Part shown: positions 1 through 7,025 of the stretch, piece by piece
Position numbering within the stretch: position 1 is the stretch's first letter
Layout: every line of letters begins with the position of its first letter
Source of the DNA: JAXHUH01 sp034211175
Lineage (GTDB): Bacteria > Actinomycetota > Acidimicrobiia > Acidimicrobiales > CAIXPF01
Reading direction: 5' to 3'
Length of the DNA: 9,110 nt
NCBI GenBank assembly: GCA_034211175.1
Contig: JAXHUH010000065.1
Location: forward strand, 1-9,110
Made by a program: the position numbers and the translations under genes
Notes under the pieces: generated by a model
Told to the model about the DNA's origin: nothing
The model's input: the letters and a program-made list of their open reading frames with translations, nothing else
Databases searched by the model: none

Positions 1-225
1 GGCCGTGTGGAGGACGAGCGCCGACACGGCGGGGCCGGAGTACCAGTCGGCCACGCCGATCGCCGCCACGGTCGCCAGCGCCGGGGCGAGGCCGGCGGAC
101 GCGGGCCGTGCCCGGGCCCGGAGGACGACGCCGATGAGCCGCGCCGGGCGGCTGCGTCGCCACGATGTCTCCTCGAGCGCTACCGCGCGTGCCACACGGC
201 GAAGCGTAGACCATCTGGTCACCAT
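1..225 (-). CDS. N-terminal fragment of a membrane sensor-like protein (possible GGDEF or kinase N-terminus)
   Basis: A minus-strand frame opens with ATG at 225-223 and runs 75 codons without a stop to the left edge, so only the N-terminus is present. The first ~38 residues are basic (MVTRWSTLRR..., then several Arg). A hydrophobic stretch follows (residues ~44-62, rich in Ala, Leu and Val) and then a segment reading IGVADWYSGPAVSALVLHTA. A D-x-x-[ST]-G-P-x-x-S pattern right after the first membrane helix is, from memory, typical of N-terminal membrane regions in some GGDEF and histidine-kinase proteins. That is family knowledge applied to a short stretch, so the output domain is unknown. Later GTG codons (codons 2 and 11) could also serve as starts. 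A weak GGGTAG lies about 9 bases before the ATG. The gene is divergent from the ligase gene. Confidence 0.5.
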   Translation of the reverse strand, partial: MVTRWSTLRRVARAVALEETSWRRSRPARLIGVVLRARARPASAGLAPALATVAAIGVADWYSGPAVSALVLHTA

Positions 226-233
226 TTGTGGTG
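209..233. promoter_or_regulatory. Two adjacent ACCA/TGGT dyads, operator-like
   Basis: Two short inverted repeats lie side by side: GACCA-TC-TGGTC at 209-220 and CACCA-TTTG-TGGTG at 220-233. They sit in the only A+T-richer pocket of this end (about 203-258), between two divergent genes, and overlap the ATG at 225-223 of the leftward gene. This arrangement resembles a double operator in a shared control region. No convincing -10/-35 pair could be assigned. Binding by a regulator is inference. Confidence 0.3.
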
Positions 234-428
234 CTCTACCCACTAAACGGGGTATTGGCTGGTCGCAGCGATGCCCCTGGCGGCGGTGCCCCCTCGTTCG
301 CGGCGGCTGATCCGGCCGCCGGCCCGGTCCGCGGTGCGGACTCGGCGCGGCGCCCGAACCGTGACGATTCGCGGGCGAAGTCCGACGTCACGGCGGTGCC
401 GGGGGGAGCCACCGGTAGGCTCGTTCGG

Positions 429-1904
429 GTGCAGGACCAGGCGGACCTCGCTCTTCTCGATCGCCCGGACCGGCCCCGAGGTGACAGCCCGCGACGGCAA
501 CCCGTCCACAAGCTGCCGCCGCCGCTGGCGCTGGCCCTGGGCCTCATCATCCTCGTCGTCGGGACCATGCTCGGCCTGGTCTTCGGCGTCGCCCAGGACC
601 TGTTCGGCCGCACGGCCGTCATCGGCGTGGCCGTCATCCTCGGCGGCATCATGGCCACGATCGCCGCGACCCGCTTCTGGGTCGTGCTCGTCGTCATGTT
701 CGTCGTGCGCTCGAGCCTCGACGCCCTGCGCCTCGGAAGCCTCCAGCAGCTGGCCAACGGTGCCCTGAGCCCGAGCGTCGTCGTCGGCGTGGTGTTCCTG
801 GCCAGCGGCTCGGCGTGGATGATCGCCCAGTGGCGTGCCGGGATGCTCTACCGCATGTCCCGCTCGACGAGCTGGTTCCTGCTCTTCGCCTTCGCGTGCC
901 TGCTGTCGTGCGCCGGCTCGCCCGACCCGTTCTTCAGCGTGCAGTCGGCCCTGAAGGTGGCGGCCGGTGCGCTGATGTTCGCGGTGCTCGAGCAGGCGTA
1001 CCGCCAGCGCCCCGACCGCATCCGCCACCTGCTCGCCGCCACGTTCGTGTCGCTCATCGTGCCGGCGCTCGTGGCGTTCCAGCAGCTCACCAGCAACACC
1101 GAGGTCGAGCAGTACCTCCAGGTGAGCCGCATCCAGGGCACGTTCGTGCACCCCAACCCGTTCGCCACCTACCTGGTCGTCGTCGCCTCGCTGGCGCTGG
1201 CGGTCCGTCCCCACCTGAAGGGCATCAACCGCCACCTGGCCACGATGGCCCTGGTGGTGGCGAGCGTGCTCACGATCTTCACCTACGCCCGCGGCGCGTG
1301 GATCGCCCTGCTGCTGGGCATCCTCGTCGTCGGCGCCAAGCAGGACAAGCGCCTCCTCCTCGGCCTCGGGCTGATGGTCGTGCTCGTCGTGATCGCGGTG
1401 CCCTCGGTGACGGCCCGGCTGTCCGACCTCAGCGAGACCGAGGCCGTCGGCGACGGCGACGCCAACTCCGCGGCCTGGCGCTTCGGCTACTGGGCCGAGC
1501 TGCTGCCACGGGTGGCCGAGAACCCGGTGACCGGCATCGGCATGGAACAGGTGCTCGCCCAGAGCCCCGACCGCCTCCAGCCCCACAACAGCTTCGTGCA
1601 GGCCATCGTCGAGACCGGGGTCCTCGGGTTCGTCGCCCTCACCGGCTTCGTGGTCTCGATGGCGCTCGACCTGCGCAACGCCATCCGCAACGCCAGCCCG
1701 GGGCTGGCCCGGGGCGTCGCCATCGGTGCCGCCGCGGCCGCGCTGGGCGTCTCGTCGCAGATGGTGAGCGAGAACCTCCTGTCGCAGGCCGCGATCCACT
1801 GGTACCTGGCCGTGCCCGTGGCGTTCGCGCTGTCCGACCTGACCCGGCGTCGGGACCTCGAGCGGGCGCGCCAGCGCCACGAGCGCATCGCCGCCATGGC
1901 CTGA
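429..1904 (+). CDS. O-antigen ligase/polymerase-like membrane protein (Wzy/WaaL type)
   Basis: This is a polytopic inner-membrane protein expected to polymerise or ligate lipid-linked glycan units on the outer face of the membrane. From the preferred GTG start it is 491 residues, usual for the O-antigen ligase (Wzy_C, PF04932) family. Many hydrophobic helices begin about 30 residues in. Family hallmarks are visible: GTFVHPNPFATYL, an Arg-bearing YARGAW before a helix, a large extracytoplasmic loop ending ENPVTGIGM, then QPHNSFVQAIVETGVLG with the conserved His-Asn and Glu. The frame is open back to a GTG at 228, but that start would lie 2 bases from the divergent gene's ATG, has no ribosome site, and adds 67 Ala/Pro/Arg-rich residues with weaker third-position GC. 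GTG at 429 is the last plausible start before the first helix; 396 is an alternative. The stop overlaps the next gene's ATG. Polymerase versus ligase cannot be separated from sequence alone. Confidence 0.88.
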   Translation: MQDQADLALLDRPDRPRGDSPRRQPVHKLPPPLALALGLIILVVGTMLGLVFGVAQDLFGRTAVIGVAVILGGIMATIAATRFWVVLVVMFVVRSSLDALRLGSLQQLANGALSPSVVVGVVFLASGSAWMIAQWRAGMLYRMSRSTSWFLLFAFACLLSCAGSPDPFFSVQSALKVAAGALMFAVLEQAYRQRPDRIRHLLAATFVSLIVPALVAFQQLTSNTEVEQYLQVSRIQGTFVHPNPFATYLVVVASLALAVRPHLKGINRHLATMALVVASVLTIFTYARGAWIALLLGILVVGAKQDKRLLLGLGLMVVLVVIAVPSVTARLSDLSETEAVGDGDANSAAWRFGYWAELLPRVAENPVTGIGMEQVLAQSPDRLQPHNSFVQAIVETGVLGFVALTGFVVSMALDLRNAIRNASPGLARGVAIGAAAAALGVSSQMVSENLLSQAAIHWYLAVPVAFALSDLTRRRDLERARQRHERIAAMA

Positions 1905-3145
1905 TGCGGATCCTCCAGGTCGACAAGTTCCTGCGCCGCCAGGGCGGCGCCGCGTCGTACATGCTCGACCTGGCCGAACGCCAGCGGGCCGCGGGGCACG
2001 ACGTCGAGTTCTTCGCGATGGCCGACGACGACAACCTCCCGGCCACCCACACCGGGTCGTTCCCGCCCCACGTCGAGCTCGAGCCCCCGCCCCCCGGCGT
2101 CGGCGCCAAGCTCCGGGCAGCCCGCACGATGATCTGGTCGCGCGCCGCGGCCGCGGCCATGGACGAGGTCGTCGACCTGTTCCGGCCGGAGGTCGCGCAC
2201 CTCCACAACATCTACCACCAGCTGTCGCCGTCGATCCTGCGCCCGCTGGCCCGGCGGAACATCCCGATCGTGATGACGGTCCACGACTACAAGCTCGTGT
2301 GCCCCTCCTACCAGCTCCTCGACACCGACGGGATCTGCGAGGCCTGCCTCGGTGACGGCGGTGGCCGGTTCCACCAGGCGGCGCTGCGGCGCTGCAAGGG
2401 CGGGTCGCTGGGTGCGAGCGCGCTGCTGTCGATCGAGTCGACGATCCACCGGCGCACCCGGGCCTACTCCCCCGTCGGCGTGCTCATCGCGCCGAGCGAG
2501 TTCATGGCGGCGAAGCTGCGCGAGTCCGGCCCGTTCCCCGACCGGGTCCGCCACATCCCGAACTTCGTCGACACCGACGCCATCGAGCCCCGCACGGGAC
2601 CCGGCGACGGCATCGTCTACGTGGGCCGTCTCGCCCGCGAGAAGGGCGTCGACGTGCTCATCGACGCGGTCGCCCGCCTCGAGGGCGTCCACCTCACCAT
2701 CGCCGGTTCCGGCCCCGAGCGCGACGCGCTGGTGACCCGGGCCGAGCAGGCGGCACCCGGCCGGGTCCGCTTCGCCGGCCACCTCGACAAGGCCGACGTC
2801 GTCGCGCTCGTCCGCTCGAGCCGGGTGGCGGCGCTGGCCGCGCGCTGGCACGAGAACATGCCGATGTCGATCGTCGAGACGATGGCCGCCGGCGTGCCGA
2901 TGGTGGTCACCGACCTCGGTGGCCTGCCCGACCTGGTCGATGACGGCCGGGACGGCTTCGTCGTGCCGGCCGGTGACCCCGACGCGCTGGCACGGGCGCT
3001 CGGCGCGCTCACCGGCGATGAGGCCCGCGCCGAGACGATGGGCGCCGCGGCGCGGGCGAAGGCGGCCGAGGTCTGGTCGGCCCCGGCCCACCTCGAGGCG
3101 GTGTTCTCCGCCTACGCGGCCGCCGCCGACCGGCTCGCGGCCTGA
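1904..3145 (+). CDS. GT4-family (GT-B) glycosyltransferase
   Basis: A 413-residue retaining glycosyltransferase of GT-B fold, expected to transfer a sugar from a nucleotide-sugar donor to a lipid-linked or growing glycan at the cytoplasmic membrane face. The N-terminal acceptor domain starts MRILQVDKF with a glycine-rich loop (RRQGGAASYM, 11-20) and has HLHNIYHQLSP (99-109) and VHDYKLVCPSY (126-136). Four cysteines at 133, 145, 148 and 164 form a C-x11-C-x2-C-x15-C pattern that I recall from a subgroup of GT4 enzymes. The C-terminal donor domain has IVYVGRLAREKGVD (237-250), IAGSGPE (266-272) and the EX7E motif, E317 to E325, in WHENMPMSIVETMAAGVP. The ATG overlaps the preceding stop (TGATG), so the two genes are probably translationally coupled. 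The in-frame extension upstream lies inside the ligase gene and is not coding. Sugar specificity cannot be told. Confidence 0.93.
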   Translation: MRILQVDKFLRRQGGAASYMLDLAERQRAAGHDVEFFAMADDDNLPATHTGSFPPHVELEPPPPGVGAKLRAARTMIWSRAAAAAMDEVVDLFRPEVAHLHNIYHQLSPSILRPLARRNIPIVMTVHDYKLVCPSYQLLDTDGICEACLGDGGGRFHQAALRRCKGGSLGASALLSIESTIHRRTRAYSPVGVLIAPSEFMAAKLRESGPFPDRVRHIPNFVDTDAIEPRTGPGDGIVYVGRLAREKGVDVLIDAVARLEGVHLTIAGSGPERDALVTRAEQAAPGRVRFAGHLDKADVVALVRSSRVAALAARWHENMPMSIVETMAAGVPMVVTDLGGLPDLVDDGRDGFVVPAGDPDALARALGALTGDEARAETMGAAARAKAAEVWSAPAHLEAVFSAYAAAADRLAA

Positions 3146-3163
3146 GGGGCGACGGTGGGCTGC

Positions 3164-3706
3164 TCAGCGATCGAGCACGCGCGCCGGGTTACCGACGGCC
3201 ACGCCGCCGGGGGGCACGTCGCGGATGACGACCGATCCCGCACCGACCCGCGCCCCGTCGCCGAGACTGACCGCGCCGATCACGACGACGTTCGCCCCGA
3301 GCTCGACGTCGTCGCCGATGCGGGGGCACGGCGAGGACGTCCCGTCGGCCGCCATGATGTTGCCGATCGTCGACGAGCACCGGATGATGCACCGCGCGCC
3401 GATGACGGTATCGCCGTTGATCACGATGCCCTGGGGGTGGATCAGCCGGAAGTCGGGCCCGATCGTCGTCTCGACCGGGATCTCCACGCCGAGGACCCAG
3501 GTGGTCGCCAGCTTGTAGCCGGTCACGACGACCGACCGGACGATCGACGGGAGGTCGTCGCGCCGGGCGGCGTGCTGCGCGAGCCGGAAGCCGACCATGA
3601 TGACCCTCGACTTCTGGCTCTCGCGGTTCGCCTCCCAGTCCTGGAAGAGCTCCGCCTTCAGGCTCCCGTGCTGCGTGTCGACCACGGAGTCGAGGCTATC
3701 GATCAC
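3164..3706 (-). CDS. Hexapeptide-repeat acyltransferase, polysaccharide-type 'serine acetyltransferase' (WcaB/CysE-like)
   Basis: A 180-residue left-handed beta-helix acyltransferase, expected to move an acetyl group from acetyl-CoA to a sugar hydroxyl or to serine. A short helical N-terminus (DWEANRESQKSRVIMVGFRLAQ, 23-44) matches polysaccharide-locus serine-acetyltransferase homologues. Imperfect hexapeptide repeats run from about 73 to 162 (VIGARCIIR, VELGANVVVIGAVSLGDGARVGAGSVV), with a closing VGNPARVL. CysE normally runs ~270 residues with a large N-terminal domain, absent here. By eye the CysE catalytic His is kept (H90 in LIHPQG), its partner Asp appears as E75, and the later substrate His position reads Cys (SPCPRIG, C127). 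That points to a sugar acceptor rather than cysteine synthesis. The start is a GTG at 3706-3704 without a clear ribosome site. It converges on the glycosyltransferase gene with an 18-base gap. Confidence 0.85.
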   Translation of the reverse strand: MIDSLDSVVDTQHGSLKAELFQDWEANRESQKSRVIMVGFRLAQHAARRDDLPSIVRSVVVTGYKLATTWVLGVEIPVETTIGPDFRLIHPQGIVINGDTVIGARCIIRCSSTIGNIMAADGTSSPCPRIGDDVELGANVVVIGAVSLGDGARVGAGSVVIRDVPPGGVAVGNPARVLDR

Positions 3707-3765
3707 ACTGCGCGCACCGTTGGGCCCGCGCCCATCCCGTCGCCACCGGGACCCGGAGCTCAGGA
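3707..3765. promoter_or_regulatory. Short divergent spacer with ribosome site for the rightward gene
   Basis: This 59-base gap separates the divergent starts of the acyltransferase (GTG at 3706, minus) and the VanZ-like/LamG gene (GTG at 3766, plus). It must hold any separate promoters for the two, but it is uniformly GC-rich and no -10 or -35 element stands out. GGAG at 3755-3758, 7 bases before the GTG, is a good ribosome binding site and fixes the rightward start. Confidence 0.4.
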
Positions 3766-5076
3766 GTGACCGACATCAGCGATCGAGCCGACGAACGAGC
3801 GTCCGACGACGCGGTCAACGGGCCGGCGCGCCACGCCGGCCGGCGCCGGTGGTTGCCCCGAGTCGACGGCACGACCGCCCTGCTCACCATGGCCATGGTG
3901 TGGAGCGTCCTCCTCGCGGTCGCCGGGCTCACGCCCCGGTGGCTCGGCGAGGAGGCCGACACCGGCTCGTCGCTGCCCCTGTGGGGCCACGCCGTCGCCA
4001 CCGCCGGCATCTCGGCGATGGTCTCGATCGCCGCCGCCCGCTGGCGTGGGCGGCGATCGGGGCCGATCCCGGTGGCGATCGTCGGGTTCCTCGGCGGGTT
4101 CACGTGGTCGGTGCTCGTCGAGCTGCTCCAGCTCCTCGACGACGAGCGGGTGGCCGACGACATCGACCTGCGGTGGGGCATCGCGGGCAGCGTCGCCGGC
4201 GCGGTCGCGGCGACCATCGCCGTCACCCGGTGGATCCGCCTCGAGCTCGCGGCCCGCATCGTCATGATCGCCAGCGTCGTCGTGCTCGTCTCCGGGGCGG
4301 TCGTGGCCATCGCCATCCCCAACGACCCCGGCGTCGTCGAGGCATGCCCCGCCGCACCCGGGCTCGCTGCCGACCCCGTGGCGTCGGCACCGTTGCCGTC
4401 GGGCGCGGCCGAGCGGGTCACCGACGGGCTCGTCGTGCGCTACGACCTCGAGGAGGGCGGCGGCTCGAGCCTGGTCGACAGCGAGGGCGTCGGGCCACCG
4501 TTGCGCTACCACGCCACCGGCTCGCCGTCCTGGACCGACGGGGCGGCCACCTTCGACGGCACCGGCGGGTTCAGCTCGATCGACCCGGCGGACGAGCTGG
4601 CCGAGCGGATGCGGCGGGCCGACGCGGTCACGGTCGAGGCGTGGGTGCGCCCGGCCAACATCACCCAGGCGGGCCCGACCCGCATCTTCTCGATGTCGTC
4701 GGGCACCCAGGAGTCGGCCGTGGACTTCCACCTCGGCCAGGAGCTCGACGCGTTCGCCCTGCGACTGCGCACGTCGTGCACCCTGTTCGAGCAGACGACG
4801 ACCCCGCCGGTCGCGACCGCCGGCGAGGTGAGCCACGTCGTGGCCGTCTACGAGGACGGGGTGGCGTCGATCTGGGTCGACGGTGAGCTGGCGACGCGAC
4901 GGGCGCTGCAGCCGGGCGACCTGTCCAACTGGGACGACCGGTTCCCGCTCCTCATCGGCGACGAGGCGACGGGCCAGCGCTCCTACGAGGGCGACATCCT
5001 CCTGACCGCCCTCTACGAGCGGGCACTGGCCCCGGCCGAGATCGGCCGGAACCTCGCCGCCGGCCCCGACGGCTGA
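3766..5076 (+). CDS. VanZ-like membrane domain fused to an extracellular LamG (concanavalin-like) domain
   Basis: A 436-residue membrane-anchored protein with two parts. The N-terminal third has a basic cytoplasmic start and hydrophobic segments near 36-55, 73-91, 101-121, 137-153 and 163-185. The stretch WSVLVELLQLLDDERVADDIDL (114-135), then a Gly/Ala-rich helix, resembles the VanZ-like pattern E-L-x-Q, R-x-x-D-x-x-D-L, G-x-x-x-G. The usual Asn after the DL is not evident. The C-terminal half (about 221-436) is a LamG-type jelly roll: LVVRYDLEEGGGSSLVDSEG, ATFDGTGGFSSID, VTVEAWVRPANI, HVVAVYEDGVASIWVDGEL, and the closing LYERALAPAEIGRNL. By topology it lies outside the cell, where it could bind glycan. 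C194 and C338 could form a disulphide. A ribosome site 7 bases upstream supports the GTG start. Function is unknown; a surface-glycan role is inferred from its neighbours. Confidence 0.8.
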   Translation: MTDISDRADERASDDAVNGPARHAGRRRWLPRVDGTTALLTMAMVWSVLLAVAGLTPRWLGEEADTGSSLPLWGHAVATAGISAMVSIAAARWRGRRSGPIPVAIVGFLGGFTWSVLVELLQLLDDERVADDIDLRWGIAGSVAGAVAATIAVTRWIRLELAARIVMIASVVVLVSGAVVAIAIPNDPGVVEACPAAPGLAADPVASAPLPSGAAERVTDGLVVRYDLEEGGGSSLVDSEGVGPPLRYHATGSPSWTDGAATFDGTGGFSSIDPADELAERMRRADAVTVEAWVRPANITQAGPTRIFSMSSGTQESAVDFHLGQELDAFALRLRTSCTLFEQTTTPPVATAGEVSHVVAVYEDGVASIWVDGELATRRALQPGDLSNWDDRFPLLIGDEATGQRSYEGDILLTALYERALAPAEIGRNLAAGPDG

Positions 5077-5086
5077 CCCGGGGGGG

Positions 5087-5104
5087 GCGCGACTCAAGTC
5101 GCGC
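5087..5104. terminator. Perfect 8-bp inverted repeat between the LamG and GGDEF genes
   Basis: GCGCGACT-CA-AGTCGCGC forms an exact inverted repeat 10 bases after the LamG stop and just behind a run of eight G (5080-5087). As RNA it would fold as a GC-rich stem of about 6 pairs closing a CTCAAG loop. No U-tract follows, so it could be a U-less terminator or attenuator as seen in high-GC actinobacteria, or a dyad operator before the GGDEF gene, whose GTG lies 23 bases downstream. Confidence 0.4.
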
Positions 5105-5127
5105 GGGCCTCGTCCCGATCGGCTTGT

Positions 5128-6963
5128 GTGACCGGTCCGTTCCGACAGCTCCTCGGCGAGCGCGCCCATCCGATCGTGCGTCGCGCCGTGATCCTGCTCG
5201 GTGCGTCGCTGGCGGTCCTGTGCTCGCTGACCGTGCTGATGTCGAACCGGGTGCTCAGCGGGCTCGGCGAGCGCGAAGGCGTCAGCAGCGCGGTCGCCCT
5301 CGCCGCCCGCCAGCACACCCTCACCCACGAGATCGCCGAGCTCGCGGAGCTCACCGTGGAGGCGTCGTCGTCGGAACGGCGGCGCTCGCTGACCACCTCG
5401 CTCGACCAGACCGCCGATGCGCTGGCGACGTCGCTCGGCGACCTGATCGAGGGCGAACCGTCCGCCGGCATCCCCGCCGCGCCGGCCTCGGTGCGCGAGA
5501 CCCTGCTGGGCTCGGCGGACCCGGGCGTCGCCGACGTGACGACCGCGACCGAGCAGCTGGTGTCCCAGGTCCTCACCTTCACCGCCGCGGTGCGGGAGGG
5601 CAGCGCCGACGAGGTCGCGCTCGGGGAGATGGTCGCCGAGATCGTCCTCGACGGCGACGTGCTCGAGTCCCGCTACGACAACGTCACCCGCGCCTACATC
5701 GAGTCAGCCGAGAACGACATCGGCGAGTTCCGTTCCCGGTACCTGGTGCTCGTCGCCGTGTGGGCGGTCGGTGCGGTCGCCGTGGCGCTGCTCTTCTACT
5801 CCCCCCTCGTCGGCCGCCTGGCCCGCGAGCTGCGCGAGCTCGACGCCGTCAAGCAGGACCAGCGGGAGGGCATGCACTACCTGGAGTTCGACCGCCGGGT
5901 CCAGAACGGCCTCGGCATGGTGGACGACGAGTACGAGGTCCTCGACCTCATCGACCGGGCGGTCGGCGCGACGGCGGTCGGCGCCACGACCCAGATCCTG
6001 CTGGCCGACTCGAGCACCGCCCACCTGAGCACGGTGCGCGCCCGCAACGAGGACGAGCTGGCCGGGTGTGCGGTGTCGTCGCCGGACCGTTGCCCGGCGG
6101 TGGCGAGGGGGCGCACGTTGCGCTTCGACCGCTCTGATCAGCTGGACACCTGCCCGAAGCTGCAGGTCCGGGGCCCACAGGGCGAGCTGTCGGCGTGCTG
6201 CGTCCCCCTCGGCTTCCTCGGCACGAGCTTCGGGGTGGTGCACGTCGTGCGCCCGTCGACGGAGGGCGTCGCCGACGTCTCGGTGCCGGAGCTGGAGACG
6301 GTGGCGGCCGCGGCCTCCCAACGCATCGGGATCCTGCGCACGCTCGACACGAGCCAGCGGGAGGCGAGCATCGATCCGCTCACCGGCCTGCTGAACCGGC
6401 GCAGCTTCGCCGAGCAGCTCGGTCGGCTCCACCGGTCCGGCGACGGCTACTCGCTGGCGATGATCGACCTCGACCACTTCAAGAAGCTCAACGACGGCTT
6501 CGGCCATGAGGCGGGCGACAAGGCGCTGCGGGTGTTCGCCCAGGTGCTGCGGTCCACGAAGCGACAGCACGACATCGCCGGCCGCTACGGCGGCGAGGAG
6601 TTCGTGCTCGTGCTGCCGGACACGCCGGTGCCGGCGGCGCTCAAGCTGCTCCAACGGCTGCGGGCCAACCTGGCGATCACGGTCGCCAGCGGCGACGTCG
6701 CGGCGTTCACCGCGAGCTACGGCCTGGCGTCGGGGGCCGACGGGGTCGACCCGGACGACGTCATCCGCATCGCCGACGGGGCGCTGCTCGAGGCGAAGGC
6801 CCAGGGCCGGGACCGGGTGCGGATCGCGCCCCGCAGCGCCGCCGAGCTCGAGGAGGAGCAGGTGCTCGCCAACACGAACGGCCGGGAGCGGAACGGCCGT
6901 GACCCAGCACCCACCGGCAACGACGACGACTCCCGCGACGTCGGCACCGGCCGCCAGGGCTGA
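5128..6963 (+). CDS. Membrane-bound GAF-GGDEF diguanylate cyclase
   Basis: A 611-residue enzyme predicted to make cyclic di-GMP from two GTP at the membrane. Order of parts: first membrane helix (19-38); helical periplasmic sensor region (~45-203) with a PilJ-like start (LAARQHTLTHEIAEL); second helix (205-224); a short linker; a GAF-like domain (~250-400) with cysteines C314, C322, C342, C357 and C358; and a GGDEF domain from SIDPLTGLLNRRSF (414-427). The catalytic domain looks intact: metal/substrate loop IDLDHFKKLND (446-456), signature GGEEF (488-492), and the product-inhibition I-site R-x-x-D (R479-D482) five residues before it. The last ~40 residues are polar and probably disordered. 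No EAL or HD-GYP domain is present. The GTG start has no obvious ribosome site; GTG codon 17 is an alternative but would trim residues before the first helix. Its place among glycan genes suggests control of polysaccharide output. Confidence 0.92.
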   Translation: MTGPFRQLLGERAHPIVRRAVILLGASLAVLCSLTVLMSNRVLSGLGEREGVSSAVALAARQHTLTHEIAELAELTVEASSSERRRSLTTSLDQTADALATSLGDLIEGEPSAGIPAAPASVRETLLGSADPGVADVTTATEQLVSQVLTFTAAVREGSADEVALGEMVAEIVLDGDVLESRYDNVTRAYIESAENDIGEFRSRYLVLVAVWAVGAVAVALLFYSPLVGRLARELRELDAVKQDQREGMHYLEFDRRVQNGLGMVDDEYEVLDLIDRAVGATAVGATTQILLADSSTAHLSTVRARNEDELAGCAVSSPDRCPAVARGRTLRFDRSDQLDTCPKLQVRGPQGELSACCVPLGFLGTSFGVVHVVRPSTEGVADVSVPELETVAAAASQRIGILRTLDTSQREASIDPLTGLLNRRSFAEQLGRLHRSGDGYSLAMIDLDHFKKLNDGFGHEAGDKALRVFAQVLRSTKRQHDIAGRYGGEEFVLVLPDTPVPAALKLLQRLRANLAITVASGDVAAFTASYGLASGADGVDPDDVIRIADGALLEAKAQGRDRVRIAPRSAAELEEEQVLANTNGRERNGRDPAPTGNDDDSRDVGTGRQG

Positions 6964-7025
6964 CCGGATCGCCGACCGACCGGATCGCCGACCGACCGGA
7001 TCGCCAACCGACCGGGTCGCCGCGG
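6962..7025. repeat. 16-bp tandem repeat, four copies
   Basis: The unit GACCGGATCGCCGACC occurs exactly at 6962-6977 and 6978-6993, with one change at 6994-7009 (A for G at unit base 13) and degenerate at 7010-7025. The first copy begins inside the TGA stop of the GGDEF gene, so the array fills the start of its 3' region. A 16-bp unit is not a multiple of three and is not coding. It may be a slippage-prone tract. Confidence 0.8.

Noticed and set aside
228..428. Extension of the ligase to the GTG at 228
   Set aside because: It would abut the divergent gene's ATG, has no ribosome site, and adds a low-complexity, weaker-biased stretch; kept only as an alternative start.
243..1880. Long minus-strand open frame (545 codons) across the ligase gene
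   Set aside because: It is the reverse of a GC-biased coding sequence; its composition is Arg/His/Gly/Asp-rich with no recognisable motif, while the plus strand has clear ligase-family signatures.
815..1903. In-frame extension of the glycosyltransferase upstream of 1904
   Set aside because: It overlaps the ligase gene completely and translates to Arg/Pro/Gly-rich shadow sequence; the ATG at 1904 gives the standard GT4 N-terminus.
1487..3091. Long minus-strand open frame over the ligase end and glycosyltransferase
   Set aside because: Same shadow effect: low-complexity translation opposite a gene with intact GT4 motifs.
3142..3167. CTGAG...CTCAG pairing between the convergent glycosyltransferase and acyltransferase stops
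   Set aside because: Only five pairs with a 16-base loop and no U-tract; too weak to call a terminator.
3885..3900. Perfect 16-bp palindrome CACCATGGCCATGGTG
   Set aside because: It lies inside the first membrane helix of the VanZ-like/LamG protein (codons for Thr-Met-Ala-Met-Val), and is probably a chance result of the codon sequence.
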